From Angelakisella massiliensis (lineage in GTDB: Bacteria; Bacillota; Clostridia; Oscillospirales; Ruminococcaceae), in the NCBI RefSeq assembly GCF_900104675.1, contig NZ_LT629945.1:868046-932045 (forward strand): DNA of 64,000 nucleotides. Reading direction: 5' to 3'. Each line of letters begins with the position of its first letter. Position 1 is the first letter of the stretch. Made by a program: the position numbers and the translations under genes. The notes beneath the pieces are model-generated. The model had not been told where the DNA came from. It did not search any database and worked only from the letters and a program-made list of their open reading frames with translations. This document shows positions 48,051 to 56,296 of this stretch, piece after piece.

Positions 48051-48102
48051 AGGAAGCGCCGTCCAGGATAATACCTCCCGGATAGCGCTTCCTATATTTT
48101 TA
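48051..48102 (+). terminator. terminator downstream of small membrane protein
   Basis: AGGAAGCGC pairs with GCGCTTCCT; the tail reads ATATTTTTAATA. Confidence 0.65.
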
Positions 48103-48169
48103 ATATCCAGCAAGGATAACGGTTTATGCCATATTATACCGATGAACGAAAGCATCCAATCTTCCCGCA

Positions 48170-48325
48170 AAAGCAGCGAGCGGCTTTACCCGGGACTGTC
48201 CAGATTACCTGGGCAAATAGCGAACGGGCGATACCGCCTTTTTCAGAATAGGAGCAGAAACCATCCCTCCATCCGTTCCCCTTAACACTAAAAGGTACAG
48301 GCCAAAACTGCGGCAGGTTCCTTTC
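48170..48325 (+). repeat. repeat family B, copy B3 (partial and degenerate)
   Basis: Starts AGCAGCGAGCGG and keeps the ATCCGTTCCCCTTAACACT block and GCGGCAGGTTCC, but lacks the 3' closing arm and the final CCAAAGGGAC hairpin. Confidence 0.7.
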
Positions 48326-48357
48326 CTTTTTTCCTTATAAATGAAAATCACTCCCGC

Positions 48358-48457
48358 CCCCAAAAGGTTGCTAGCGCTGTGAAGGCGTTGGGAGGGCGCT
48401 TGCTGCCTTAAAGGGCACAAGCAACCGAGCAGCCGAAGCAAGCGGGACCTTTTGGGG
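48358..48457 (+). repeat. repeat family C, copy C1 (structured element)
   Basis: CCCCAAAAGGT at the left pairs perfectly with ACCTTTTGGGG at the right, closing a 100-base element. Inside, CGCTTGCT pairs with AGCAAGCG around a TGCC/GGCA-type hairpin with an AAAGGGCAC loop side. The second copy is at 55.9 kb. Both precede a family B copy. About 210 bases between C1 and B4 hold further small hairpins such as GCCGCAGGCGGC. Confidence 0.75.
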
Positions 48458-48667
48458 AAGAGCCTCGCGCCCGCAGGCGCATTTCGGAGGCCAACCGCCG
48501 CAGGCGGCTCTTAGGCCGGAGATGGGCAAGGGAATGGAGTGGATGGTCCCCGTCCAGGGGACCGAAGCGGAATGGACTTTGCTCCGGCGAGAGTCCCTTT
48601 GGGCGTATCCCCCATGTCACCAGTTTGCCTCCAGCAGCCATGCAGGACAGAGAACAAATCCCCACCC

Positions 48668-48890
48668 AAAGGAGCGAGTGGATTGTCCGGCTTTACCCGG
48701 GCAACCGGCGAGCGGGCGGCACTGCCTCTGCCGAGACAGGATCAGAAGCCATCCCTCCCATCCGTTCCCCTTAACACTAAAAGGTACCAACCAAAACAGC
48801 GGCAGGCACTTTCCCGGACTAACTCTCTCGCTGCTGCCACAACAATGGGATTCCAAAGGGACGAGTCCCTTTGGCCGTACCCCCGTATCC
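48668..48890 (+). repeat. repeat family B, copy B4
   Basis: Full-length copy: AGCGAG/CTCGCT outer stem, TTGTCCGG/CCGGGCAA hairpin with one G-U pair, and final CCAAAGGGAC/GTCCCTTTGG hairpin. Confidence 0.82.
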
Positions 48891-48935
48891 TCTGACACAA
48901 CCCTCTGTTAACACCTATTTCCATATCTAGGCTTT

Positions 48936-51548
48936 TCACTCCTCCAGCCTGCGGCTTTTTCCACTGCGCAGCGCCAGCACCAGCCCGGAAATGACCGGCA
49001 CAATGGCACAGCAAAGGATAATCAGCTGGAGCTGCTGTCCCGAAAGGGCGGCGGTAAGGAAAATTTCCCTGGCGGGGGCCCACCAAACCGCCGCCGCCGC
49101 AACACTGGCGGACACCGTAACCGCTCCCACCAGTTTGGGATTGGAGGAGAGGGGAACAGCAAAAAGGCTGCGGGTCTCACTGCGGCACTCAAAGACGTGA
49201 ATAAGCTGGGTGAGAATGAGGGTGAGAAGGGCTCCGGTGCGGGCGGCCTCCAGGGGCGCGCCCTGGCGGAGCATCCAGCCAAAAACCCCCAGGGTGGTCA
49301 GGCCGATGAGGATTCCCCGCAGCAGAATGGTGGCCCCCAGACCATGGGAGAAGATGGATTCATCAGGCTGGCGGGGCGGACGGGACATCACTTCCGGCTC
49401 TCCCGGCTCCAGACCCAAAGCAATGGCCGGGAGGCCATCGGTGACCAGGTTGATGAGCAGAATCTGAATGGGCAGCAAGGGTACCGGCATCCCCATAAGC
49501 ATGGCAAAGAACATGGTCACCACTTCGCCGATGTTGCAGGAAAGCAGGTAGCGGATAAACTTGCGGATATTGCCGTAAATGATCCGTCCCTCTTCCACCG
49601 CTGCCACCAGGGTGGCAAAGTTGTCATCCAGAAGGATCACCGAGGCCGCTTCCTTGGTGACGTCGGTGCCTCCCTTACCCATGGCTACACCGATGTCCGC
49701 CTCCTTGATGGCGGGGGCGTCATTGACCCCGTCTCCGGTCATGGCCACAATATTTCCCTGCTCCTTGAGGGCGCGGACGATGCGCAGTTTGTGGGCGGGG
49801 GTGACCCGGGCAAAAACCGCCACCCGGTCCAGCTGGTCCTTCAGCCGGTGGTCATCCCACTGATCCAGCTGGGCTCCCGTCACCACCAGGTCCCCTTCCC
49901 GGCAGATCTTCAGCTGCTGGGCAATGGCTCTGGCGGTCACTCCATGGTCGCCGGTAATCATAATGGGGCGGATATGGGCCCGACGGCACTTCCGCACCGC
50001 CTCAAAGGCCTCCTGCCGGGGTGGGTCCATCAGTCCCGCCAGCCCCAGGAAAATAAAATCCCGTTCCTGAACATCCGTGGGACCTGCCGCCGGACGCCAG
50101 GCAAAGGCCAGCACCCGCAGGGCGGATTCCCCCATCTCCGCCACCTGGGCCAGGATCTTATCCTTTTTCTCTTTGGTGAGGGTCTGTTCTCCCTTTTGGG
50201 TCAGATATCGGGTGCACCGTTCCAGCAGCACATCGGGAGCCCCCTTGGTGAGGACCCGAAGGGTACCGTCGGGCCCTTTGGCACAAACGGTCATCCGCTT
50301 CCGGGCGGAATCAAAAGGCTGCTCCCGCAGCACCTCCCAGCCCAGCTTTTCCCGGGTGACGCCCCCTCTGGCCGCCGCCAGCAGCAGAGCGGCTTCGGTG
50401 GGCTCACCGGAGGCCTGGTTGCGGATGCCTCCATCCACTCCTTTTTTGGTGGTAAGAACGGCGCTGCTGCATACCGCCGCCACAGTCAGCATCATCCGCA
50501 GACCGGTATGGTCCCGGACTGAAACAGGATTTTCCCCGCAAAAGAAGCTGTCCCCTTTCCGCTGATACCGCAGGCGGATGATCTGTTCCGGGGTACGCAG
50601 CTCCTGGACTGTCATCCGGTTTTCGGTGAGGGTACCGGTTTTGTCGGAACAAATGACAGTGGCGCAGCCCAGGGTCTCCACCGCATGAAGACGGCGTACC
50701 AGGGCATTGCGCTTGACCATCCGCCCCACTGACATGGCCAGGGCAATGGTGACAATGGCGGGCAATCCCTCTGGCACCGCCGCCACAGACAAGGATACTC
50801 CTGTCAGCAGCATCTCAAAGGGCGGCTCCCCCCGAAGAATACCGGTAGCCGCCACCACAGCGCACACCACCAGGCATCCCAAACCGATCACCTTGCTCAG
50901 CTGTGCCAGACGCTTTTGAAGAGGGGTCTGCCCCACCTCAATGCTCCCCAGCATTCCTGCGATGCGGCCCATTTCGGTACTGCCGCCGGTACCTGTGACC
51001 TGGATCACCCCCCGCCCTTTGGTCACCAGAGAGCCCATATACACCTTACAGGGGCGCTCGGGGGTGGAAGGGACCTTCTCCACCCCATCGGATTCCCCGG
51101 TGAGCATGGATTCATCGCAGCACATAACGGCAGATTCCAGTACCAGACCATCCGCCGGAATCCGGTCTCCCGCTTCCACCAGGGCGATATCCCCCGGCAC
51201 CAGCTCCCGGGCGGGGATTTGCCGGCGGGCGCCGTCCCGGATCACCTCCGCTGTGGGGGCTGATAACTCACCCAGCTTCTCCAAAGTCCGTTCGGTGCGG
51301 TATTCCTGCAGAAAGCCCAGCACAGCGTTGAGGAACACAATTGCAATAATGGTCAGCGCCTCGGAAATTTCTCCCATCGCCGCTGACGCCGCCGTAGCCG
51401 CCAGCAAAATCATCATCAGCGCGTCCCGGAACTGCCCCGCGAACATTGCCAGCGCCCCGCTGCGGCGCTTTTCCTTAATGGCGTTTTCCCCGTGCTCTGC
51501 CAGAAGCTCCGCTGCTTCCCTGCTGCTCAATCCCTCGTAACGTTCCAT
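48936..51548 (-). CDS. calcium-type cation-transporting P-type ATPase
   Basis: An 870-residue P2-type ATPase resembling SERCA/PMR1 calcium pumps, moving cations across the membrane with ATP. Marks in order: actuator LTGESDGV; membrane motif [16 protein letters not shown] (the PEGLP ion-site signature of calcium pumps); phosphorylation loop [13 protein letters not shown]; nucleotide-site blocks around [11 protein letters not shown]; and hinge [22 protein letters not shown]. Ten membrane helices are expected, the last four in the C-terminal cation ATPase region. The ATG at 51548 follows ACGGAGG; an 82-codon upstream extension has no ribosome site. It is a single gene next to the B/C repeats. 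Confidence 0.9.
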   Translation of the reverse strand: MERYEGLSSREAAELLAEHGENAIKEKRRSGALAMFAGQFRDALMMILLAATAASAAMGEISEALTIIAIVFLNAVLGFLQEYRTERTLEKLGELSAPTAEVIRDGARRQIPARELVPGDIALVEAGDRIPADGLVLESAVMCCDESMLTGESDGVEKVPSTPERPCKVYMGSLVTKGRGVIQVTGTGGSTEMGRIAGMLGSIEVGQTPLQKRLAQLSKVIGLGCLVVCAVVAATGILRGEPPFEMLLTGVSLSVAAVPEGLPAIVTIALAMSVGRMVKRNALVRRLHAVETLGCATVICSDKTGTLTENRMTVQELRTPEQIIRLRYQRKGDSFFCGENPVSVRDHTGLRMMLTVAAVCSSAVLTTKKGVDGGIRNQASGEPTEAALLLAAARGGVTREKLGWEVLREQPFDSARKRMTVCAKGPDGTLRVLTKGAPDVLLERCTRYLTQKGEQTLTKEKKDKILAQVAEMGESALRVLAFAWRPAAGPTDVQERDFIFLGLAGLMDPPRQEAFEAVRKCRRAHIRPIMITGDHGVTARAIAQQLKICREGDLVVTGAQLDQWDDHRLKDQLDRVAVFARVTPAHKLRIVRALKEQGNIVAMTGDGVNDAPAIKEADIGVAMGKGGTDVTKEAASVILLDDNFATLVAAVEEGRIIYGNIRKFIRYLLSCNIGEVVTMFFAMLMGMPVPLLPIQILLINLVTDGLPAIALGLEPGEPEVMSRPPRQPDESIFSHGLGATILLRGILIGLTTLGVFGWMLRQGAPLEAARTGALLTLILTQLIHVFECRSETRSLFAVPLSSNPKLVGAVTVSASVAAAAVWWAPAREIFLTAALSGQQLQLIILCCAIVPVISGLVLALRSGKSRRLEE

Positions 51549-51841
51549 TCCCTTGACCTCCGTCCTCTCGCGGCTTGTCTCGCCTGTCCTCTTATCTATA
51601 TGCGGACAGGGCCGGAAGATATGACGGCAGAGATCAAGCCCTCCCAAAGGCAGCCAAAAAAGCCCAAAAGGCCATGTGAAACATCCTCTTTGCGATACAG
51701 CATACGCTTTGCCTTGCCCAAAACAGCACCATTTTTCCAAACTGTACCAAACAATATCCATGTATTGTTCCTGCCTGTGGGTTATGGGCGCCAATTCTCT
51801 GTTTTTACCAGGGAATTTCTAATTTTTTTTTGCTAAAACCC

Positions 51842-51870
51842 TTGCATTTTCTCTTAAAAAATGATAGGAT
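51842..51870 (+). promoter_or_regulatory. promoter of rpsT
   Basis: TTGCAT at 51842, 17-bp spacer, TAGGAT at 51865 with an extended TGA before it. Upstream to 51549 nothing else is recognised. Confidence 0.6.
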
Positions 51871-51907
51871 AACTTGTACTGTCAAGAAGTGTGAAGGAGG
51901 TGTCACT

Positions 51908-52168
51908 ATGCCGAACATTAAATCTGCCAAGAAGAGAGTCCGGGTCATTGAGACCAAGACCGCTCAGAACCGTGCGCTCAAGAGCAATCTGAAGACTGTC
52001 ATCAAGAAGGCTGAGGCCGCTATCGCCAACGCCGCTGAGGATAGAGAGGCAGTTGTCAAGCTGGCCGTCAAGAAGATCGACCAGGCTTCCGCGAAGGGTC
52101 TCCTTCACAAGAACAACGCTGCCAGAAAGAAGTCCAGCCTGGCCAACAAGCTGAACGCTTCTGTCTGA
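51908..52168 (+). CDS. rpsT: 30S ribosomal protein S20
   Basis: An 86-residue very basic protein that binds 16S rRNA. It starts MPNIKSAKKRVRVIETKTAQ and has the family's alternating Lys/Ala helices ending with KNNAARKKSSLANKLN. GAAGGAGGTG lies seven to eight bases before the ATG. It has its own promoter and a terminator at 52204. S20 represses its own translation in E. coli; no comparable leader structure is evident here. Confidence 0.96.
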   Translation: MPNIKSAKKRVRVIETKTAQNRALKSNLKTVIKKAEAAIANAAEDREAVVKLAVKKIDQASAKGLLHKNNAARKKSSLANKLNASV

Positions 52169-52203
52169 TCTTGATTTTTTGTTTACAGTTTTGCGCAAAA
52201 CGA

Positions 52204-52238
52204 AAAGACGACGTCTCTGCGGGGGCGTCGCCTTTTTT
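52204..52238 (+). terminator. terminator of rpsT
   Basis: GACGACG pairs with CGTCGCC apart from one A/C mismatch, with A4 before and T6 after the stem. Confidence 0.8.
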
Positions 52239-52275
52239 GTTATCCGTCTTCGGGCTGGGGGAATCCCTGGCATTA

Positions 52276-53037
52276 TCATGACTTTATGCAGGCCAGCAGA
52301 TACGCGTGATCCGGCGTTCCGATGGGAGCATTGGGGTGGTAATGGGAATATCCCGGCGCTTCCAGGTAAGAAAATGCATCGCCTACAGCGATATGATCGA
52401 TTGCCAAATATCCTGCATAACTATGTTCCTTATGTCCAGGCTTCAAATTGATTCCCATGGAAAGCCCTCTTATTTTTAAATCATTTTTGATTTTCTGATA
52501 ATGAAAGCTTTCCTGATTATAGCCAGCGTATTGAGATCGAACCCTGGCATGATTCCAATCCCCCGTCAGGATCAACCTGGAAGTCTCCTTTATGTTTGAG
52601 TCAATATATTCCATTACAATATTCCATTGTTTGGCCCGGTCCTCAAAATCCTCTTTTGAGCTGTCAGAAACCAAAATGCGGAAAACAATGACATCTGCGG
52701 TCTCGTTATTTTTGGTGATCCGAAAGTGCAGAAAGTGGGGATATTCTTTTCTGTGGACTACCGTTATTCCCAGCTCCTTTTTCACATAGCAGAGTATTCC
52801 CCGATTGTCTTTGCCAAAAAGCGCACTGATCCGTTTGTAGCCTTTGGAAAATTCATAAAGATACTCCTCATCCTGACATTCCATATACTCTACATTGCAA
52901 TACAAATCCACATCTTTATATGCCAATTGTTCCCTGGCAACTTCCTTTTTCAGTTGGTAGTCCGTATTGGAGAGACGAGCGTCGTTTCTCCGATCCACAC
53001 GCAGGTTTAAACTGGATTCAAGTATTCTTAGTTCCAT
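52276..53037 (-). CDS. endonuclease/exonuclease/phosphatase (EEP) superfamily protein
   Basis: A 253-residue protein with EEP catalytic landmarks in the second half: LILTGDWNHAR (the GDxN motif), YLAIDHIAVGD (DH motif) and a terminal TPDHAYLLA (the S/PDH histidine). The first half includes LYCNVEYMECQDEEYLYEF, where an expected metal-binding Glu is plausible. Such folds hydrolyse phosphodiester or phosphoester bonds; the substrate here is unknown. AT content looks higher than neighbouring genes. It has an AAAGGAG ribosome site and sits between rpsT and repeat A4, with no operon partners, which suggests acquisition. Confidence 0.7.
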   Translation of the reverse strand: MELRILESSLNLRVDRRNDARLSNTDYQLKKEVAREQLAYKDVDLYCNVEYMECQDEEYLYEFSKGYKRISALFGKDNRGILCYVKKELGITVVHRKEYPHFLHFRITKNNETADVIVFRILVSDSSKEDFEDRAKQWNIVMEYIDSNIKETSRLILTGDWNHARVRSQYAGYNQESFHYQKIKNDLKIRGLSMGINLKPGHKEHSYAGYLAIDHIAVGDAFSYLEAPGYSHYHPNAPIGTPDHAYLLACIKS

Positions 53038-53101
53038 CCCCTGCTCCTTTCAGATAAAAATGATGGTCTCTGTACCTCAAACAACCAATAATCGGTCAGA
53101 C

Positions 53102-53361
53102 ACAGACGGCAGGGAAAATCCCTGCCGTCTGTGCGTGTCGAAAAAGTTCGACACGCTTCCAGGGGGTATCCAATACCCCCTGGATACGCCGCTTGGTTCC
53201 TGATGAAACCAGCGGCGATACCCCCGGTTTCGCGCCCCGGTGGGCGCGGGTCGTGGTATAAAAATCAGGCGCATGTCCTGATTTTTATGATTTTGAATTT
53301 CATTTGTTCCTTAAACCAGGTTTTTCTACAGTCTGAGACGGCAGGGAAAATCCCTGCCGTC
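53102..53361 (-). repeat. repeat family A, locus A4: single unit between identical hairpins
   Basis: An identical 25-base hairpin (arms GACGGCAGGG/CCCTGCCGTC, loop AAAAT) stands at 53105-53129 and 53337-53361, in the same orientation. Between them lies one 150-bp unit (GCGTGTCGAA-type stem) and the family tail with TTAAACCAGGTTTTTCTACAG. The orientation matches A1 and is opposite to A2 and A3. Confidence 0.88.
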
Positions 53362-53402
53362 TTGCTTTTATAGTTGTTATATTTAGTTGCGGTTGATACC
53401 TT

Positions 53403-54686
53403 TTAGGGGCGAATCTCGCTCTTGCCGCCCATATACATCCGCAGTGCCTCGGGGATAGCCACGGAACCGTCGTCCCGGAGATTGTTTTCCAGGAAGGCAA
53501 TGAGCATCCGGGGAGGAGCCACCACAGTGTTATTGAGGGTGTGGGCCAGGTAGTTGCCCTTTTCCTTGCTGCGGATACGGATACCCAGACGGCGGGCCTG
53601 GGCGTCACCCAGATTGGAGCAGCTGCCCACTTCAAAATACTTCTTCTGACGGGGAGACCAAGCCTCCACATCCAGGCTCTTTACTTTCAGATCCGCCAGG
53701 TCGCCGGAGCAGCACTCCAGGGTGCGGACAGGGATATCCAGGGTGCGGAAGAAGTCCACCGTATTGTGCCACAGCTTGTCAAACCACATGGGGCTTTCCT
53801 CAGGCTTGCAGACCACTACCATCTCCTGCTTTTCAAACTGATGGATACGGTAGACACCCCGCTCCTCGATGCCATGGGCGCCCACTTCCTTACGGAAGCA
53901 GGGGGAATAGCTGGTGAGTGCCTGGGGCAGCTGGTCCTCATCCAGGATGGTATCGATAAACTTGCCGATCATGGAGTGCTCGCTGGTACCGATGAGGTAC
54001 AGGTCCTCTCCCTCGATCTTGTACATCATGTTCTCCATCTCAGCAAAGCTCATAACGCCGGTAACCACGCTGCTGCGGATCATGAAGGGAGGGATATAAT
54101 AGGTGAATCCCCGGTCGATCATGAAGTCGCGGGCATAGGAAAGAATGGCGGAATGAAGCCGGGCAATATCAGCCTTCAGATAATAGAAGCCGTTGCCGCT
54201 GGTGCGCCGGGCGCTGTCCAGATCAATGCCGTTGAGGCGCTCCATGATATCCACATGATAAGGCACCTCGAAGGGGGGAACTACAGGCTCACCAAAGCGC
54301 TCCCGCTCCACATTCTCGCTGTCATCCTTGCCGATGGGCACGGAAGGATCAATGATATTGGGGATGACCAGCATCCGCTCCCGGATCTTGCCGGTAAGCT
54401 CGTCCAGGCGGGTTTCCAGCTCGGTCAGCTCCTGTGCCATGGAAGCCACCTGCTTTTTGGCCTCCTCAGCCTCCTCCTTCTGACCCTTGGCCATCAGGCC
54501 GCCGATCTGCTTGCTGATGGTGTTGCGCTGGCTGCGGAGATACTCGCAGCGGGTGCGGACCTGGCGGCACTCCTCATCCAGCTCCACTACCTCATCCACC
54601 AGATGCAGCTTTTCATCCTGGAATTTCTTTTTGATGTTCTCCTTGACCAAATCAGGATTGGCGCGCAGGAATTTGATATCCAGCAT
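53403..54686 (-). CDS. serS: seryl-tRNA synthetase
   Basis: Charges tRNA-Ser with serine. The 427-residue length is normal. An N-terminal antiparallel coiled-coil arm (about residues 30-100, rich in Lys, Glu, Gln) binds the tRNA. The class II core has motif 2 around SPCFRKEVGAHGIEERGVYRIHQFEKQEM (in blocks near 255-285) and motif 3 with EIPEALR-type residues (AIPEALRMYMGG) at the end, plus the serine-site TSEHSMIGKF. AAGGAGGAACAC precedes the ATG. Expression is controlled by the T-box leader directly upstream. Confidence 0.96.
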   Translation of the reverse strand: MLDIKFLRANPDLVKENIKKKFQDEKLHLVDEVVELDEECRQVRTRCEYLRSQRNTISKQIGGLMAKGQKEEAEEAKKQVASMAQELTELETRLDELTGKIRERMLVIPNIIDPSVPIGKDDSENVERERFGEPVVPPFEVPYHVDIMERLNGIDLDSARRTSGNGFYYLKADIARLHSAILSYARDFMIDRGFTYYIPPFMIRSSVVTGVMSFAEMENMMYKIEGEDLYLIGTSEHSMIGKFIDTILDEDQLPQALTSYSPCFRKEVGAHGIEERGVYRIHQFEKQEMVVVCKPEESPMWFDKLWHNTVDFFRTLDIPVRTLECCSGDLADLKVKSLDVEAWSPRQKKYFEVGSCSNLGDAQARRLGIRIRSKEKGNYLAHTLNNTVVAPPRMLIAFLENNLRDDGSVAIPEALRMYMGGKSEIRP

Positions 54687-54740
54687 TTTGTGTTCCTCCT
54701 TATAAACTCAGACGCCTTTCAGACAGACGGCGGACAAAAG

Positions 54741-55019
54741 AAAAAGCCCCCATCCCACAAACATGGGACGGAAGGTCTCCGCGGTGCCACCCAGATTGCC
54801 GGTTTCCCGGCCCCTTTTGAGCGCGATAGAGGGCGCTACCCTTCCGGCTCCTCGCCGGCGGCTCCAAAAGCGGAACAGACCGTCCTTCTCACCGGTTCGC
54901 ACCATCCACCGGCTCTCTGGGGAGAAAAAATCGGCCATAACTTTCTTCACAGCCACTGTCTGCTTTATTTTCTGGCGTCAGTCAATCCGGAGCGGGACAG
55001 TTACGCCCATTCCGGCATT
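54741..55019 (-). ncRNA. T-box riboswitch of serS
   Basis: On the minus strand, the T-box sequence GGGTGGCACCGCGG lies at about 54792-54779, preceded by the leader with the Stem I block AGAGAGCCGGTGGATGGTGCG. The terminator that competes with the antiterminator is CCGTCCCA/TGGGATGG (about 54773-54750) followed by GGGCTTTTT. Uncharged tRNA-Ser would stabilise the antiterminator and switch serS on. A UCC codon near 54880 is a possible specifier, but the loop was not modelled. Confidence 0.88.
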
Positions 55020-55025
55020 TTCTTT

Positions 55026-55054
55026 AGTATATACGATTCCCCGGCATTTTACAA
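55026..55054 (-). promoter_or_regulatory. promoter of the T-box/serS transcript
   Basis: On the minus strand TTGTAA (55054-55049), 17-bp spacer, TATACT (55031-55026). Confidence 0.65.
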
Positions 55055-55079
55055 GGGGCGGGGGAGATTTTTAGAAAAC

Positions 55080-55600
55080 AGGTACGGAAGAATTACAGGT
55101 TCGGTACAGTCGGAACGGTTGCTTTTATCTCCCCACTCGATTCTCTGGGAAAACCGCTTCAAGTCGTTCCTCGGCTTCGGTGCAAGGGCAAAATGTCTTT
55201 TGGAATATGGAGGGAAAGTATTTGGACCCGGCACAGCCGGGGAGGCATACTTTTTGTGGTATCGTCAGTCTGTATCCCTCATGCCGGGCGGGCACTTCCT
55301 TTGTAATGAAACAAAGGAAGCAAAATTCACCAGCGTTCCGCTGGACCGTGCCGCGCAAAGGCGCTGCGGCTGCTTTTGCTTCCCCGCCCGGTACGCTCGG
55401 AAAATCGCTTCAAGTCGCCCCTCCGCTCCGTGAAGCGATTTTTGCCGCCCGACACACGGGGGCGGCATTCCCTCGCTCCGACCCACGGCGGGAAGTACAG
55501 ATACCGCCGCCTTGCTAATACCGGAATTCCGCTGCCGCCTTCGCGGCGGAACCGGTATTCCGTTGCGCGGATAAGGTAGAATTCAAATCCGCCCCAGGTG
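55080..55600. other. hairpin-dense non-coding region
   Basis: Strong inverted repeats include CTTCCTTTGT/ACAAAGGAAG (55295-55320), a 12-bp AAAATCGCTTCA/TGAAGCGATTTT stem (55401-55442) and AATACCGG/CCGGTATT enclosing a second GC stem (55517-55559). A diverged copy of the second appears near 55141-55190 (AAAACCGCTTCAAGTCG). No ribosome-site-backed gene was found. Confidence 0.55.
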
Positions 55601-55639
55601 GATGGGGCTTGAGACGAAAGTAAACAAACAGGACCGCTC

Positions 55640-55826
55640 TCCTGCAAACCGCCGGTTTTGTTCTTTTATAGGCGGCGGATAAACCGCCGCCAGCGGGTCT
55701 CCCCCAGCTTTTCAGAAAACTACAGGGTTTGTAAGCTGAAATGAGATGATAAGTCCCTTTTCCTGCAAACCGTCGCTTCCACTCTCTTTAGGGGCGGCGC
55801 AGCTAAGCTGCGCCGCCTTTGAGCCG
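55640..55826 (+). repeat. two related hairpin segments
   Basis: Two segments share CTCCTGCAAACCG/TTCCTGCAAACCG, each followed by a GC hairpin: GGCGGCGG/CCGCCGCC near 55670 and GGCGGCGCAG/CTGCGCCGCC near 55796. The GGCGG-ATAAA-CCGCC form also occurs beside B1 and B6. Confidence 0.55.
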
Positions 55827-55886
55827 CACATTTGCGGTACTATCCAAAATTTCCTCTTAAATTTTAATAGCCTTCGCCCGAAAAAA

Positions 55887-55984
55887 GTTGCTAGCGACCA
55901 GACGGCGTCAATAAGGCGCGCTTGTTACCCTAAAGGGCACAGGCAAAGCCATAGCCGAAGCAAGCGGGACCTTTTGGGGAAGAG
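55887..55984 (+). repeat. repeat family C, copy C2
   Basis: Shares GTTGCTAGCG, CTAAAGGGCACAGGCAA, AGCCGAAGCAAGCGGGACC and TTTTGGGGAAGAG with C1. The inner CGCTTGTT/AGCAAGCG stem is kept with minor mispairing; the outer stem is weakened on its left arm. Confidence 0.72.
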
Positions 55985-56061
55985 GCGGGGCAAGGGAGCG
56001 GGTGAGGAATGCCCAATTCCTTAATTGGGCGTTCCGAGAGTAGCGGACTTTGCCCCGCCGA

Positions 56062-56276
56062 GAGCAGCGAGTGGATTGTCTGGCTTTACCCAGACAACCG
56101 GCGAGCGGGCGGCGTTATCTATGTTGGGATAGATACAGAAACCATCCCTCCAGCCCGTTCCCCTTAACACTAAAAGGTACCTGCCAAACAGTGGCAGGTA
56201 CCTTCTTTGACTAACTAGATCGCTATAGCCTCAATAATGGGTTTCCAAAGGGACAAGTCCCTTTGGCCGCATCTCC
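56062..56276 (+). repeat. repeat family B, copy B5
   Basis: Full-length copy with TTGTCTGG/CCAGACAA hairpin, a perfect GGTACCTGCCA/TGGCAGGTACC stem in the middle, and the final CCAAAGGGAC/GTCCCTTTGG hairpin. The 3' arm of the outer stem is degraded. Confidence 0.82.
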
Positions 56277-56296
56277 TTAAACGTATCCCCGCATCC

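Noticed and set aside
47845-48285. 146-codon frame in the gap before the P-type ATPase
   Set aside because: It runs through a terminator and into repeat B3, with no ribosome site; another frame on the opposite strand is equally long.
51549-51794. 82-codon N-terminal extension of the calcium-type ATPase
   Set aside because: The family-typical start at 51548 has a ribosome site; the extension is not P-ATPase-like.
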